Part shown: positions 14,807 to 22,050 of the stretch, one piece after another
Layout: each line of letters starts with the position of its first letter
Numbering within the stretch: the first letter of the stretch is position 1
Assembly: GCA_934476085.1 (NCBI GenBank)
Contig: CAKSNE010000020.1
Span: forward strand, 1 to 27,116
Direction: 5' to 3'
Length of the DNA stretch: 27,116 bases
Source: an uncultured Eubacteriales bacterium
Lineage (GTDB): Bacteria > Bacillota > Clostridia > Oscillospirales > Acutalibacteraceae
Notes under the pieces: generated by a model
The model's database searches: none
What the model saw: only the letters and a program-made list of their open reading frames with translations
What the model was told of the DNA's origin: nothing
Translations under genes and position numbers: made by a program

Positions 14807-16264
14807 ATGACAATTTCAAAGATAAAAATTTTGCATGATATGCTTAAAAGTGGCGAAATATCATGCGTGGAGCTTACCCAAAAATATATTGATAGCATAA
14901 AAGCCGAAAATGATAAATTAAATGCTTATGTTTTCACAACTGAAGATTTAGCGCTTGAACAGGCTAAAGCTGTTGATGAAAAAATTAAAAACGGCGAAGA
15001 AATCGGTCTTTTAGAGGGTATTCCTATGACCTTAAAAGACAATATTTCTACAAACGGCATTGAAACTACTTGTTGTTCAAAAATTTTGACAGGCTATAAA
15101 CCTATTTATGATGCTTTTGTCTGGAATGAACTTAAAAAACAAGGTGCAATTTTGCTTGGCAAAACTAATATGGACGAGTTTGCAATGGGTTCAACTTGCG
15201 AAACTTCATATTACGGCGGTGCCAGCAATCCACACAACTTAAATCATGTTCCGGGCGGTTCATCAGGCGGTGGTGCAAGTGCAGTTTCAGGTAATATTGC
15301 GGTTTATGCGCTCGGCTCTGATACAGGCGGATCAATTCGTCAGCCTGCTTCATTCTGCGGTGTTGTCGGATTAAAACCAACTTACGGTGCGGTTTCTCGT
15401 TACGGTCTTGTTGCTTTCGCATCAAGCCTTGACCAAATCGGACCTATTACAACATCGGTTGAAGATGCAGCAATTGTTTTTGACGCAATTTCCGGACAGG
15501 ATTATTACGATTCAACTTCTTCAGGCGCTAAAGAAACAACTGCCGACAAGTTGAACAACGATATTAAAGGCGTTAAAATCGGTATTCCTAAAGAATATTA
15601 CGAGGGTCTTACCGAAGATGTTAAAACTGCTCTTGATAACGCCATTGAAAAATATAAGGAACTCGGTGCAGAAATCGTGCATTTTGACTTGCCGATTATT
15701 AAATATGCACTCCCTGTTTACTATATTCTCGCTTGTGCAGAGGCTTCTTCTAACCTTGGCAGATACGATTCTATCCGCTATGGTTACAGAACAAAAAACT
15801 ATAACGGTATTCACGATATGATGTGCAAAACCCGTTCTGAAGGCTTTGGCAGCGAAGTTAAACGCAGAATTTTGCTCGGTACTTATGTTTTGTCATCGGG
15901 TTATTATGACGCTTACTATAAAAAAGCGCAAAACTTGCGTGGCACAATTGTAAAAGCGTTTAAAGAGGCTTTCACAAAATGCGATGTTATCTTAACACCT
16001 ACTGTTCCGATGACCGCTTTTGAGAAAAACCGCAAAACTTCAAGTGCGGTTGAAAATTATCAAACTGATATTTGTACTGTTCCTGTTAATATTGCAGGAC
16101 TTCCTGGCGTTTCAATTCCTTGCGGTTTTGATAAAGAAGGAATGCCGATCGGTATGCAGATTATCGGTAACTCTTTTGAAGAATCTAAGATTTTGAACGT
16201 TGCTTATAAATTTGAACAAGCAACTGACTTTTATAAAAAAGCAGAAATGGGGGTTGAGTTTTAA
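14807..16264 (+). CDS. gatA: Asp-tRNA(Asn)/Glu-tRNA(Gln) amidotransferase subunit A
   Basis: A 485-residue amidase-signature enzyme. The catalytic Ser-cisSer-Lys triad is intact: Lys77 (GIPMTLKDNI), Ser152 (HVPGGSSGGGASAVSGN) and Ser176 (GSDTGGSIRQPASFCGVVGL). It hydrolyses glutamine to release ammonia, which passes through a channel to GatB. The length is normal for the family. It begins 12 bases after gatC with an AAAGGAG site, and its stop shares one base with the gatB start. Confidence 0.98.
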   Translation: MTISKIKILHDMLKSGEISCVELTQKYIDSIKAENDKLNAYVFTTEDLALEQAKAVDEKIKNGEEIGLLEGIPMTLKDNISTNGIETTCCSKILTGYKPIYDAFVWNELKKQGAILLGKTNMDEFAMGSTCETSYYGGASNPHNLNHVPGGSSGGGASAVSGNIAVYALGSDTGGSIRQPASFCGVVGLKPTYGAVSRYGLVAFASSLDQIGPITTSVEDAAIVFDAISGQDYYDSTSSGAKETTADKLNNDIKGVKIGIPKEYYEGLTEDVKTALDNAIEKYKELGAEIVHFDLPIIKYALPVYYILACAEASSNLGRYDSIRYGYRTKNYNGIHDMMCKTRSEGFGSEVKRRILLGTYVLSSGYYDAYYKKAQNLRGTIVKAFKEAFTKCDVILTPTVPMTAFEKNRKTSSAVENYQTDICTVPVNIAGLPGVSIPCGFDKEGMPIGMQIIGNSFEESKILNVAYKFEQATDFYKKAEMGVEF

Positions 16265-17679
16265 TGAAAGAATTTGAAATTGTTTCGGGACTTGAAACCC
16301 ACGTTGAATTATCTACTAAAACTAAAATTTTCTGCTCTTGCTCAACCGAGTTCGGCGGCGAGCCAAATACTCATTGTTGCCCTATTTGTATAGGTCTTCC
16401 GGGTACAATGCCAAGACTTAATAAACAGGTTGTTCGTTATGCGATTATGGCAGGTCTTGCTACAAATTGCACAATCAATAACATTTCAAAGATGGACAGA
16501 AAAAACTACTGCTACCCTGACTTGTCAAAGGCATATCAGGTTTCACAGTATGACAAACCGCTTTGCTCAAACGGTTATATTGAACTTGATTCGGGCAAAC
16601 GCATTAGAATTCTTCGCATTCATATTGAAGAAGATGCGGGTAAATTAGTTCACGAGCGTGGCGACACTTATGTTGATTACAACCGTGGCGGTGTTCCGCT
16701 TATCGAAATCGTAACCGAGCCTGATATTCGTTCAATTGATGAAGCAATTGAGTATGTTGAAAAATTACAGCTTATTATGAAATATATCGGTGTTTCCGAC
16801 TGCAAAATGCAGGAAGGCTCACTTCGTTGCGATGTAAACGTTTCAGTTAAAGAAAAAGGTTCTGATAAACTCGGAACTCGTACTGAAATCAAGAATATGA
16901 ACTCGTTTACATTTATGCGTCAAGCTATGGAATATGAGTTTGACAGACAGGTTGATTTGATTGAATCGGGCGAAGAAGTTATTCAGGAAACCCGCAGATT
17001 TAACACAGGCACAGGCGAAACCGAGTCTATGCGTTCAAAAGAAGATGCTCACGATTATCGTTATTTCAGAGAGCCTGATTTGGTTACAATCTATACTCCT
17101 GATGAAGAAATCGAAGAGATTAAGGCTACTTTACCTGAACTTCCTGATAACAAGAAAAATCGCTATATCAGCGATTATGAAATCAGCGAAACAGATGCAA
17201 AAATACTTGTTAAATATCGCAAAGTTTCAGAGTTTTTTGATGCAGTTGCTAAAGAAATTAAGAAACCGAAAACTGTTTCTAACTTCATTATCTCAAGCAT
17301 TTATCGTACACTTTCAACTGACGCTGAAAAAGAGCAGTTTGATATAAAAGTGTCGGCTGAAAATATGATTGAACTTATCAAGTTATTAGAAGATGGCAAG
17401 ATTAATATGAATCTTTGCAAATCTACTCTTGATAAAATGCTCGAAACAGGCAGTAAGGCTACCGAACTTATTGACGAAAGCCAAATGGGCGGTGTTGATG
17501 AGAGTGAGCTTAAAGCCATTTGCGAAAAAGTGGTTGCTGCTAACCCTAAAGCCGTTGAAGACATTAAAGGCGGTAAAGGTGCGGCTATCGGTGCATTAAT
17601 CGGCGGTGTTATGAAAGAAACACGCGGTAAGGCTGACGCTCAAACAGCAAGAAAAATCATTATGGACTTAATTAAATAA
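16264..17679 (+). CDS. gatB: Asp-tRNA(Asn)/Glu-tRNA(Gln) amidotransferase subunit B
   Basis: A 471-residue protein with the GatB kinase-like catalytic domain: FEIVSGLETHVELSTKTKIF, a zinc-type cysteine set (CSCSTEFGGEPNTHCCPIC), GLPGTMPRLNKQVVRYAIMA and KMDRKNYCYPDLSKAYQVSQ. A helical linker and the C-terminal YqeY-like tRNA-binding domain follow (IIMDLIK at the end). It phosphorylates misacylated Asp-tRNA(Asn) or Glu-tRNA(Gln) and amidates it with ammonia from GatA. Translation is coupled to gatA through the TAATG overlap. It is the last gene of the operon, followed by a strong terminator. Confidence 0.98.
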   Translation: MKEFEIVSGLETHVELSTKTKIFCSCSTEFGGEPNTHCCPICIGLPGTMPRLNKQVVRYAIMAGLATNCTINNISKMDRKNYCYPDLSKAYQVSQYDKPLCSNGYIELDSGKRIRILRIHIEEDAGKLVHERGDTYVDYNRGGVPLIEIVTEPDIRSIDEAIEYVEKLQLIMKYIGVSDCKMQEGSLRCDVNVSVKEKGSDKLGTRTEIKNMNSFTFMRQAMEYEFDRQVDLIESGEEVIQETRRFNTGTGETESMRSKEDAHDYRYFREPDLVTIYTPDEEIEEIKATLPELPDNKKNRYISDYEISETDAKILVKYRKVSEFFDAVAKEIKKPKTVSNFIISSIYRTLSTDAEKEQFDIKVSAENMIELIKLLEDGKINMNLCKSTLDKMLETGSKATELIDESQMGGVDESELKAICEKVVAANPKAVEDIKGGKGAAIGALIGGVMKETRGKADAQTARKIIMDLIK

Positions 17680-17695
17680 TCTTTGAATTTTAAAA

Positions 17696-17724
17696 ACGCA
17701 CACTAAAAATAGTGTGCGTTTTTT
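17696..17724. terminator. Terminator of the gatCAB operon
   Basis: ACGCACACTA (17696-17705), loop AAAA, TAGTGTGCGT (17710-17719), then TTTTT: a perfect 10-bp stem after gatB. The upstream A run makes it usable in both directions. Confidence 0.92.
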
Positions 17725-17743
17725 AGTTTTACTGTTGTCAAAC

Positions 17744-17779
17744 AAAAAGGCTCCGGGATTTAACATCTCGGAGCCTTTT
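17744..17779. terminator. Terminator of the VWA-protein gene
   Basis: GGCTCCGGGAT (17749-17759) pairs with ATCTCGGAGCC (17765-17775), 11 bp with one G-T, flanked by A5 on the left and T4 on the right. On the minus strand the A5 becomes the U-tract after the VWA gene. Confidence 0.88.
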
Positions 17780-17800
17780 GACTTTTGATTAACTATTCAA

Positions 17801-20506
17801 TTATTCTTTGATTTTTTTACCAATGATAATTGAAATTGCGAATGATGCGAAAGCAACAAATATTAAGATTAATGGAACAGTGGTGTTTTCGCCTGTTCTT
17901 GGGCTAGTTGTTTTTTGTTCATCAGTATCGCTGTTATTCTCATCAATAGCATTGCTATCATCGTCTTCATCTTCATCGTCTATGGCATCAATTGAGCCAT
18001 CAGTAGTTGTACCGATAGTTGTTTCTGTTGTAGAAATTGTGCTAACAATGCCAGGTTGTGTGGTTGATGTAGAAGATGAACTAATAATCGGTGTGGTTGA
18101 TGTAGAGCTTGTTGACGAAGTCGAACTTGTCGAACTAGTACTTGAAGTAGAGCTTGTTGACGAAGTTGAGCTTGTCGAGCTTGTACTTGAAGTTGTGCTT
18201 GTTGACGAAGTTGAACTTGTCGAACTAGTGCTTGATGTAGAACTTGTTGACGAAGTTGAACTTGTCGAACTTGTACTTGATGTAGTGCTTGTTGACGAAG
18301 TTGTACTTGTAGAGCTTGTGCTTGAAGTAGAGCTTGTTGACGAAGTTGAGCTTGTCGAGCTAGTACTTGATGTAGTGCTAGTTGTTGTCGTAGTAATTAC
18401 AACAGGTCTGTCTTTAATTGGGTTTAATAAGTCATTTGTTACGCAAGTTGGATTTCCGTTTGCATCAAATGACTCGTTATACTCTTTTAATCCAAATAAA
18501 GCACCGTCTTTAATCTTAACAGTATCATCATCGGTAGTTACTTTAACAGTAAATATAGAACTGCTATCGCTTGCACCACCGGCAAGTTCATTTATTCTAA
18601 AGTCCGTAAAGGTATTGTCGGTTGCAGGGAGTCCGCCGTCTTTATATTCAGTATTTTCAGGCATATAATCACGAAGCATAATATCTGTCAAAGTAAGAGG
18701 TCCATCGTTATTAACCTTAATTGTATATGTGATTTCTTCGTCTTTTGCAACTTTTTGACCTTCAACAGTAGGATCGTCATTAGTCATTTTATTACTTGTG
18801 ATGCTTGCGGTAATTATGTTAGTTTTAACATTAACCTTTGGAGAAGGTAATGTTAATTCAACAGCAGGCTCTGTTTCTACAACCTTACCATTTTCATCTA
18901 GTGCTGTTTTGTTGTATTTCAGGGTGCATTCATTGTTTGTATCATAATTTACGTCGCCTGTTGTAGCACTATTAATTTTGTCGCTTTTAAGTTTTGAGTA
19001 AAAACTAATTCTTGCTGCGTCTGTTGTTGAACTGCTAATTCGGCCTGTCCAAGAAATAGTTTTGGTGTTTTCGGAATAAGTAATATCATCAGGAAGACTA
19101 TAAATCGAATAATAACTTTGTCCAAAAGCTGTTATTGGGTGTTCTCTGTCACAAATTAATTCAAAATCATCACCGATTGTGTCGGTTAATGTAATTGGCG
19201 GGTGACCATTAATTGATTTAGTAAGATCAGAAAAATGTGCAGTTACATCAGCAGCGGTGTTAGCCAAAAATACCGTGCCATCAGAAGACATATATTTCAA
19301 AATATCAACGGCACTGTCGCTAATTTGGAAACCGATACAATTAATAGTTGCACCTGCGGCTTTTAAATCATCAGCAGCGGCTTTAACTCCATCCTTTACT
19401 ACTATAGGGTCGCTTACCGAGCCATTCCAGTTTGGTGTGCCGTCAGACATAAAGATAACATGCTTTTTTTGAGTAGATGAAGCAAACTCGGTTTTTACTT
19501 TTTCAATCGGAGTTATATAGTTTGTCCAGCCGTAACCGTAGTGACTTGAGAAGATTGATTCAAGTTTATCAATATCTCTTGTTAAAGGTTGTTCAGTTAT
19601 AATTCCATAAGCAAAGGTATAAACAGAAACTTTATTTCTGTCATTAGCATTAAGAATATTTTTTGCAAGTTCAAGAGCGCTTGCTTTTTGAATCATCATA
19701 CGGTCGATACAGCCATCATTGTTTCCAACCGGCGAATAACCTTGAGGATACATTTCGCTAGGAATAGTACCAACTGCCGGTTTGTCGATTTTCACATAAT
19801 CATCGCCGACTTTTTTATAATGATTCTCTTCAGGCTTCCAATTGTTTATTATATTATCTTCACTAAAATCGCGTTTAGTGGTACCGTATCTACGTGCCAA
19901 TTCAGCTTTCCATTCATCATCAGAGGCATATTCTTTCCATGTTCTACCGTAACCCTTAATGTCCATAGGATTAAAATAGAAGCTTTCAGCATTGCCAAAA
20001 GTGTTGGCAGGAACATAATAATAGTGATCATCTGCTAAACAGCAACAACTGTTAATGGTGTTACCACCGCAGCCCGAAATCATATCGTTGGTTATTGAAT
20101 ACATATTCATGCTGGCAGAGTCGTCGAGTACGAGTGCAACATCGATTGGTTCACCAACCGGGTTGTCCGCAATATCAAGATCAGTTCTTACGATACCTTG
20201 TTTAGCATCGTCTTGCTGTTCAAAATATGCATTTTTAGCAGCGGCAACTGTGCCTTTTTCTAGGTCGCCAAGTTCATTTACAACATCGCTATGACTTTTG
20301 CCGGCACCGATGTTTTGAGCGTTTTTATCGCTATCAAGTGATGTAAGTTCAGAAACATTAATGCTTGTAGCGTCTTTTTCGTAGGTACGTACAGAGGTAG
20401 CTTCGTTTAAAGTCGACTCTGCACTTACAGGGATAGATGCAAAAACTACTGAAAGAGCGAGCATTAATGAACCAAAAATAGCGAAAACATTTTTGATTTT
20501 TTTCAT
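17801..20506 (-). CDS. Secreted VWA-domain surface protein with Ser/Thr-rich stalk and sortase-like tail
   Basis: About 901 residues. I place the start at 20506 (AAAGGAGAAG just upstream) instead of an in-frame start 150 bases further up, because the protein then begins with a signal peptide (MKKIKNVFAIFGSLMLALSV, cleavage near SAES, residue 30). A von Willebrand A domain has a complete metal site: Asp128-x-Ser130-x-Ser132 (LVLDDSASMN), Thr328 (GWTNYITP) and Asp355 (FMSDGTPNW). Between its first strand and first helix lies an unusual insertion of about 130 residues with cysteines at 146, 154-156 and 266. A DUF11-like beta-sandwich follows near residues 555-640 (ITYTIKVNNDGPLTLTDIML), then a TSS/TST stalk (about 700-805), an acidic stretch and SPRTGE plus a hydrophobic span and KKIKE, a variant sortase signal. 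Likely a wall-anchored adhesin or pilus-like protein; ligand unknown. Monocistronic. Confidence 0.88.
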   Translation of the reverse strand: MKKIKNVFAIFGSLMLALSVVFASIPVSAESTLNEATSVRTYEKDATSINVSELTSLDSDKNAQNIGAGKSHSDVVNELGDLEKGTVAAAKNAYFEQQDDAKQGIVRTDLDIADNPVGEPIDVALVLDDSASMNMYSITNDMISGCGGNTINSCCCLADDHYYYVPANTFGNAESFYFNPMDIKGYGRTWKEYASDDEWKAELARRYGTTKRDFSEDNIINNWKPEENHYKKVGDDYVKIDKPAVGTIPSEMYPQGYSPVGNNDGCIDRMMIQKASALELAKNILNANDRNKVSVYTFAYGIITEQPLTRDIDKLESIFSSHYGYGWTNYITPIEKVKTEFASSTQKKHVIFMSDGTPNWNGSVSDPIVVKDGVKAAADDLKAAGATINCIGFQISDSAVDILKYMSSDGTVFLANTAADVTAHFSDLTKSINGHPPITLTDTIGDDFELICDREHPITAFGQSYYSIYSLPDDITYSENTKTISWTGRISSSTTDAARISFYSKLKSDKINSATTGDVNYDTNNECTLKYNKTALDENGKVVETEPAVELTLPSPKVNVKTNIITASITSNKMTNDDPTVEGQKVAKDEEITYTIKVNNDGPLTLTDIMLRDYMPENTEYKDGGLPATDNTFTDFRINELAGGASDSSSIFTVKVTTDDDTVKIKDGALFGLKEYNESFDANGNPTCVTNDLLNPIKDRPVVITTTTTSTTSSTSSTSSTSSTSSTSSTSSTSTTSSTSTTSSTSSTSSTSSTSSTSSTSSTSSTSSTSTTSSTSSTSSTSSTSSTSSTSSTSSTSSTSSTSTTPIISSSSTSTTQPGIVSTISTTETTIGTTTDGSIDAIDDEDEDDDSNAIDENNSDTDEQKTTSPRTGENTTVPLILIFVAFASFAISIIIGKKIKE
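18102..18371 (-). repeat. Six tandem 45-bp repeats encoding the Ser/Thr stalk
   Basis: Six consecutive 45-base units, each with about three to seven changes from the others, sit on an inner 9-base periodicity. Each encodes fifteen Ser/Thr residues, mostly (SST)5. Copy number is prone to change by slippage or recombination. Confidence 0.9.
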
Positions 20507-20576
20507 AAAATTCTTCTCCTTTTGTTTTTGAAATACTTGTGTATGTAAATATAAATCTACATATCTATACATTATA

Positions 20577-20605
20577 ATTATACAATCATATGGTAAAAAT
20601 TTCAA
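20577..20605 (-). promoter_or_regulatory. Promoter of the VWA-protein gene
   Basis: Minus strand TTGAAA (20600-20605), 17-base spacer, TATAAT (20577-20582), giving a 5' UTR of about 65 bases before 20506. The remainder of 20507-20774 holds the tRNA promoter and no other recognised feature. Confidence 0.8.
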
Positions 20606-20727
20606 GTGTTTTCTGAAATTAATTAAAATACTGTAGATTTTTTTTAAGAAAATCAACTTTTGAATATGGTTTCAACTTTTATGTAAACTATTTTCGAGCT
20701 ATTTGTAATAATTTTTCCATAAAAACC

Positions 20728-20756
20728 TTGAATATTTCAAGCATAAATGTTATAAT
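20728..20756 (+). promoter_or_regulatory. Promoter of tRNA-Pro(CGG)
   Basis: TTGAAT (20728-20733), 17-base spacer, TATAAT (20751-20756), 18 bases before the mature tRNA. Confidence 0.82.
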
Positions 20757-20774
20757 GTTTTAGCAATTAAATAT

Positions 20775-20851
20775 CGAGGCGTGGCTCAGTTTGGTAGAGC
20801 GCTGCGTTCGGGACGCAGAGGCCGCAAGTTCAAGTCTTGTCGCCTCGACCA
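20775..20851 (+). tRNA. tRNA-Pro, anticodon CGG
   Basis: A 77-base cloverleaf: acceptor CGAGGCG/CGCCTCG, D-arm GGCTCAGTTTGGTAGAGC, anticodon stem CTGCG/CGCAG with loop TTCGGGA (anticodon CGG, decoding CCG), T-arm CAAGTTCAAGTCTTG and encoded CCA. Acceptor stem, D-loop and T-loop match the tRNA-Pro(TGG) at 3098, so the two are paralogues differing mainly in the anticodon arm. Confidence 0.97.
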
Positions 20852-20854
20852 CGA

Positions 20855-20888
20855 AAAAACCTTATCACTTATGTGATAAGGTTTTTTA
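20855..20888 (+). terminator. Terminator of tRNA-Pro(CGG)
   Basis: AACCTTATCAC, a short loop, GTGATAAGGTT, then T6: a perfect stem just after the encoded CCA. Confidence 0.88.
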
Positions 20889-20956
20889 TTATATAAAAAT
20901 ATTATTTTAATAAAAGAGAATTTTGGACAAATTTTGACGAATATACATATAACAAA

Positions 20957-20980
20957 AAGCAGTTTTTTAAAAAACTGCTT
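20957..20980 (+). promoter_or_regulatory. 24-base perfect palindrome before the deacetylase ribosome site
   Basis: AAGCAGTTTTTT (20957-20968) is followed directly by its reverse complement AAAAAACTGCTT (20969-20980), and the GAAAGGACGG ribosome site starts at the next base. It could be an operator for a dimeric regulator or, in RNA, a hairpin next to the ribosome site. Confidence 0.6.
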
Positions 20981-20995
20981 GAAAGGACGGTTTTT

Positions 20996-21823
20996 ATGAA
21001 TAAATTCCGATATATAATTGTCAGCAAAAAACTTTGTTTGTGTGCACTCGCTGTTGTAGCAGCATTGGTGCTGGGTACATTAACCGCAGTAGGTTGGGAT
21101 AAAACGCTCACCGCATCAACAACAAGCAAAAAATTGCCGATTTACTGTGTTGATTCAAAGGATAAATGCGTAGCCTTATCTTTCGATGCAGCATGGGGTA
21201 ATGAAGACACACCACAGTTAATTGAAATCTTTAAAAAGTATAATGTTCATGTGACTTTCTTTGTTGTAGGCGATTGGGTTGATAAATATCCTGAGTCGGT
21301 CAAGCAACTCTCGGATGCCGGTCATGAAGTTATGAACCACTCAAACAAACACCCACATATGCCGCAACTTTCTATCGAAAATATGACAGAAGAAATTAAC
21401 GCTTGCAATGACAAAATCGAAAAAATCACAAAAAAACGACCAATCCTTTTCAGACCGCCTTACGGCGACTACGACAACAACCTTATCGACACAGTTTCGG
21501 CTTTAAATATGTATTGTATACAATGGGATGTGGACTCTTTGGATTGGAAAGATTATACCGCAGATAAAATCAGTGAGCGTGTACTTTCTAAAGTTCAGCC
21601 GGGCAGTATTTGTCTTTTCCACAATGCTGCTAAACACACTCCCGAAGCACTTCCTACTATAATTGAAAAATTACTTTCCGACGGATATAAAATCGTGCCT
21701 ATTTCACAACTTATAATGAAAAATGATTACACAATTAATCACGAGGGCAGACAAATTGCTAATTCTTTTGCTAAAACAAGTATGCTTGACACAACAATTT
21801 CAACCACAAAGCAGAAAAATTAA
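20996..21823 (+). CDS. PdaB-like polysaccharide deacetylase, membrane-anchored
   Basis: A 275-residue protein with one N-terminal membrane segment (about residues 12-33, CLCALAVVAALVLGTLTAVG) and an outside NodB-homology domain. Motif 1 is SFDAAWGN (Asp64), where the usual second, metal-binding Asp of TFDD is Ala, as in the PdaB subgroup. Motif 2 is His115-x3-His119 (NHSNKHPHM); motif 3 is FRPPYGDYD (152-160); the C-terminal LFHN (near residue 204) gives motif 5. Family members remove acetyl groups from peptidoglycan or chitin-like glycans, and PdaB is needed for stable spores in Bacillus; a sporulation or wall role here is inference. A weak promoter-like stretch precedes the palindrome. After the gene, 21824-21925 shows nothing I recognise. 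Confidence 0.9.
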   Translation: MNKFRYIIVSKKLCLCALAVVAALVLGTLTAVGWDKTLTASTTSKKLPIYCVDSKDKCVALSFDAAWGNEDTPQLIEIFKKYNVHVTFFVVGDWVDKYPESVKQLSDAGHEVMNHSNKHPHMPQLSIENMTEEINACNDKIEKITKKRPILFRPPYGDYDNNLIDTVSALNMYCIQWDVDSLDWKDYTADKISERVLSKVQPGSICLFHNAAKHTPEALPTIIEKLLSDGYKIVPISQLIMKNDYTINHEGRQIANSFAKTSMLDTTISTTKQKN

Positions 21824-21925
21824 CAGCTTGTTTATTTAAAATCTACTTGTTTTTGATAAGACTGTTTTTAAGACAGGCGACTTTTGGACTTTATTTTGCT
21901 TTTATAATTATTTCAATGTTGCATC

Positions 21926-22050
21926 ATAATATCATATTAATCAGCGGGCTTTGTAGATTTAATTTTATAAACAAAAACTTCAAATTGCCAAGCGAAAAAA
22001 CTTAAAAAGCGTTATGAGAGAATTTACTCATAACGCTTTATTTATAACCA
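21926..22050. repeat. Intergenic repeat, partial copy D (terminator end only)
   Basis: Starting ATAATATCATATTAATCAGC, this segment matches the right-hand parts of copies A and B (about 23273-23394 and 25871-25989) with scattered changes, and ends in the shared terminator. The promoter-leader half is absent here, so copy D marks the left edge of the duplicated array. Confidence 0.85.
22006..22039 (-). terminator. Terminator of the first LRR gene
   Basis: AAAGCGTTATGAG (22006-22018) and CTCATAACGCTTT (22027-22039) form a 13-bp stem. Reading on the minus strand, T-rich sequence follows. The same stem, with a different loop, recurs after the other two units. Confidence 0.88.

Noticed and set aside
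18102..18371. Possible CRISPR array
   Set aside because: The repeats are contiguous, without unique spacers, and lie in a coding frame; no cas genes are present in the window.
17808..18668. Plus-strand 286-codon frame full of VELVDEVELVELV repeats
   Set aside because: It is the mirror of the 45-bp Ser/Thr repeats of the VWA protein; no start signal, and its composition is dictated by the opposite strand.
3098..20851. The two similar tRNA-Pro genes as attachment sites of an integrated element
   Set aside because: No integrase or partial tRNA duplication is seen, and the DNA between them is mostly core housekeeping; they are simply isoacceptors.
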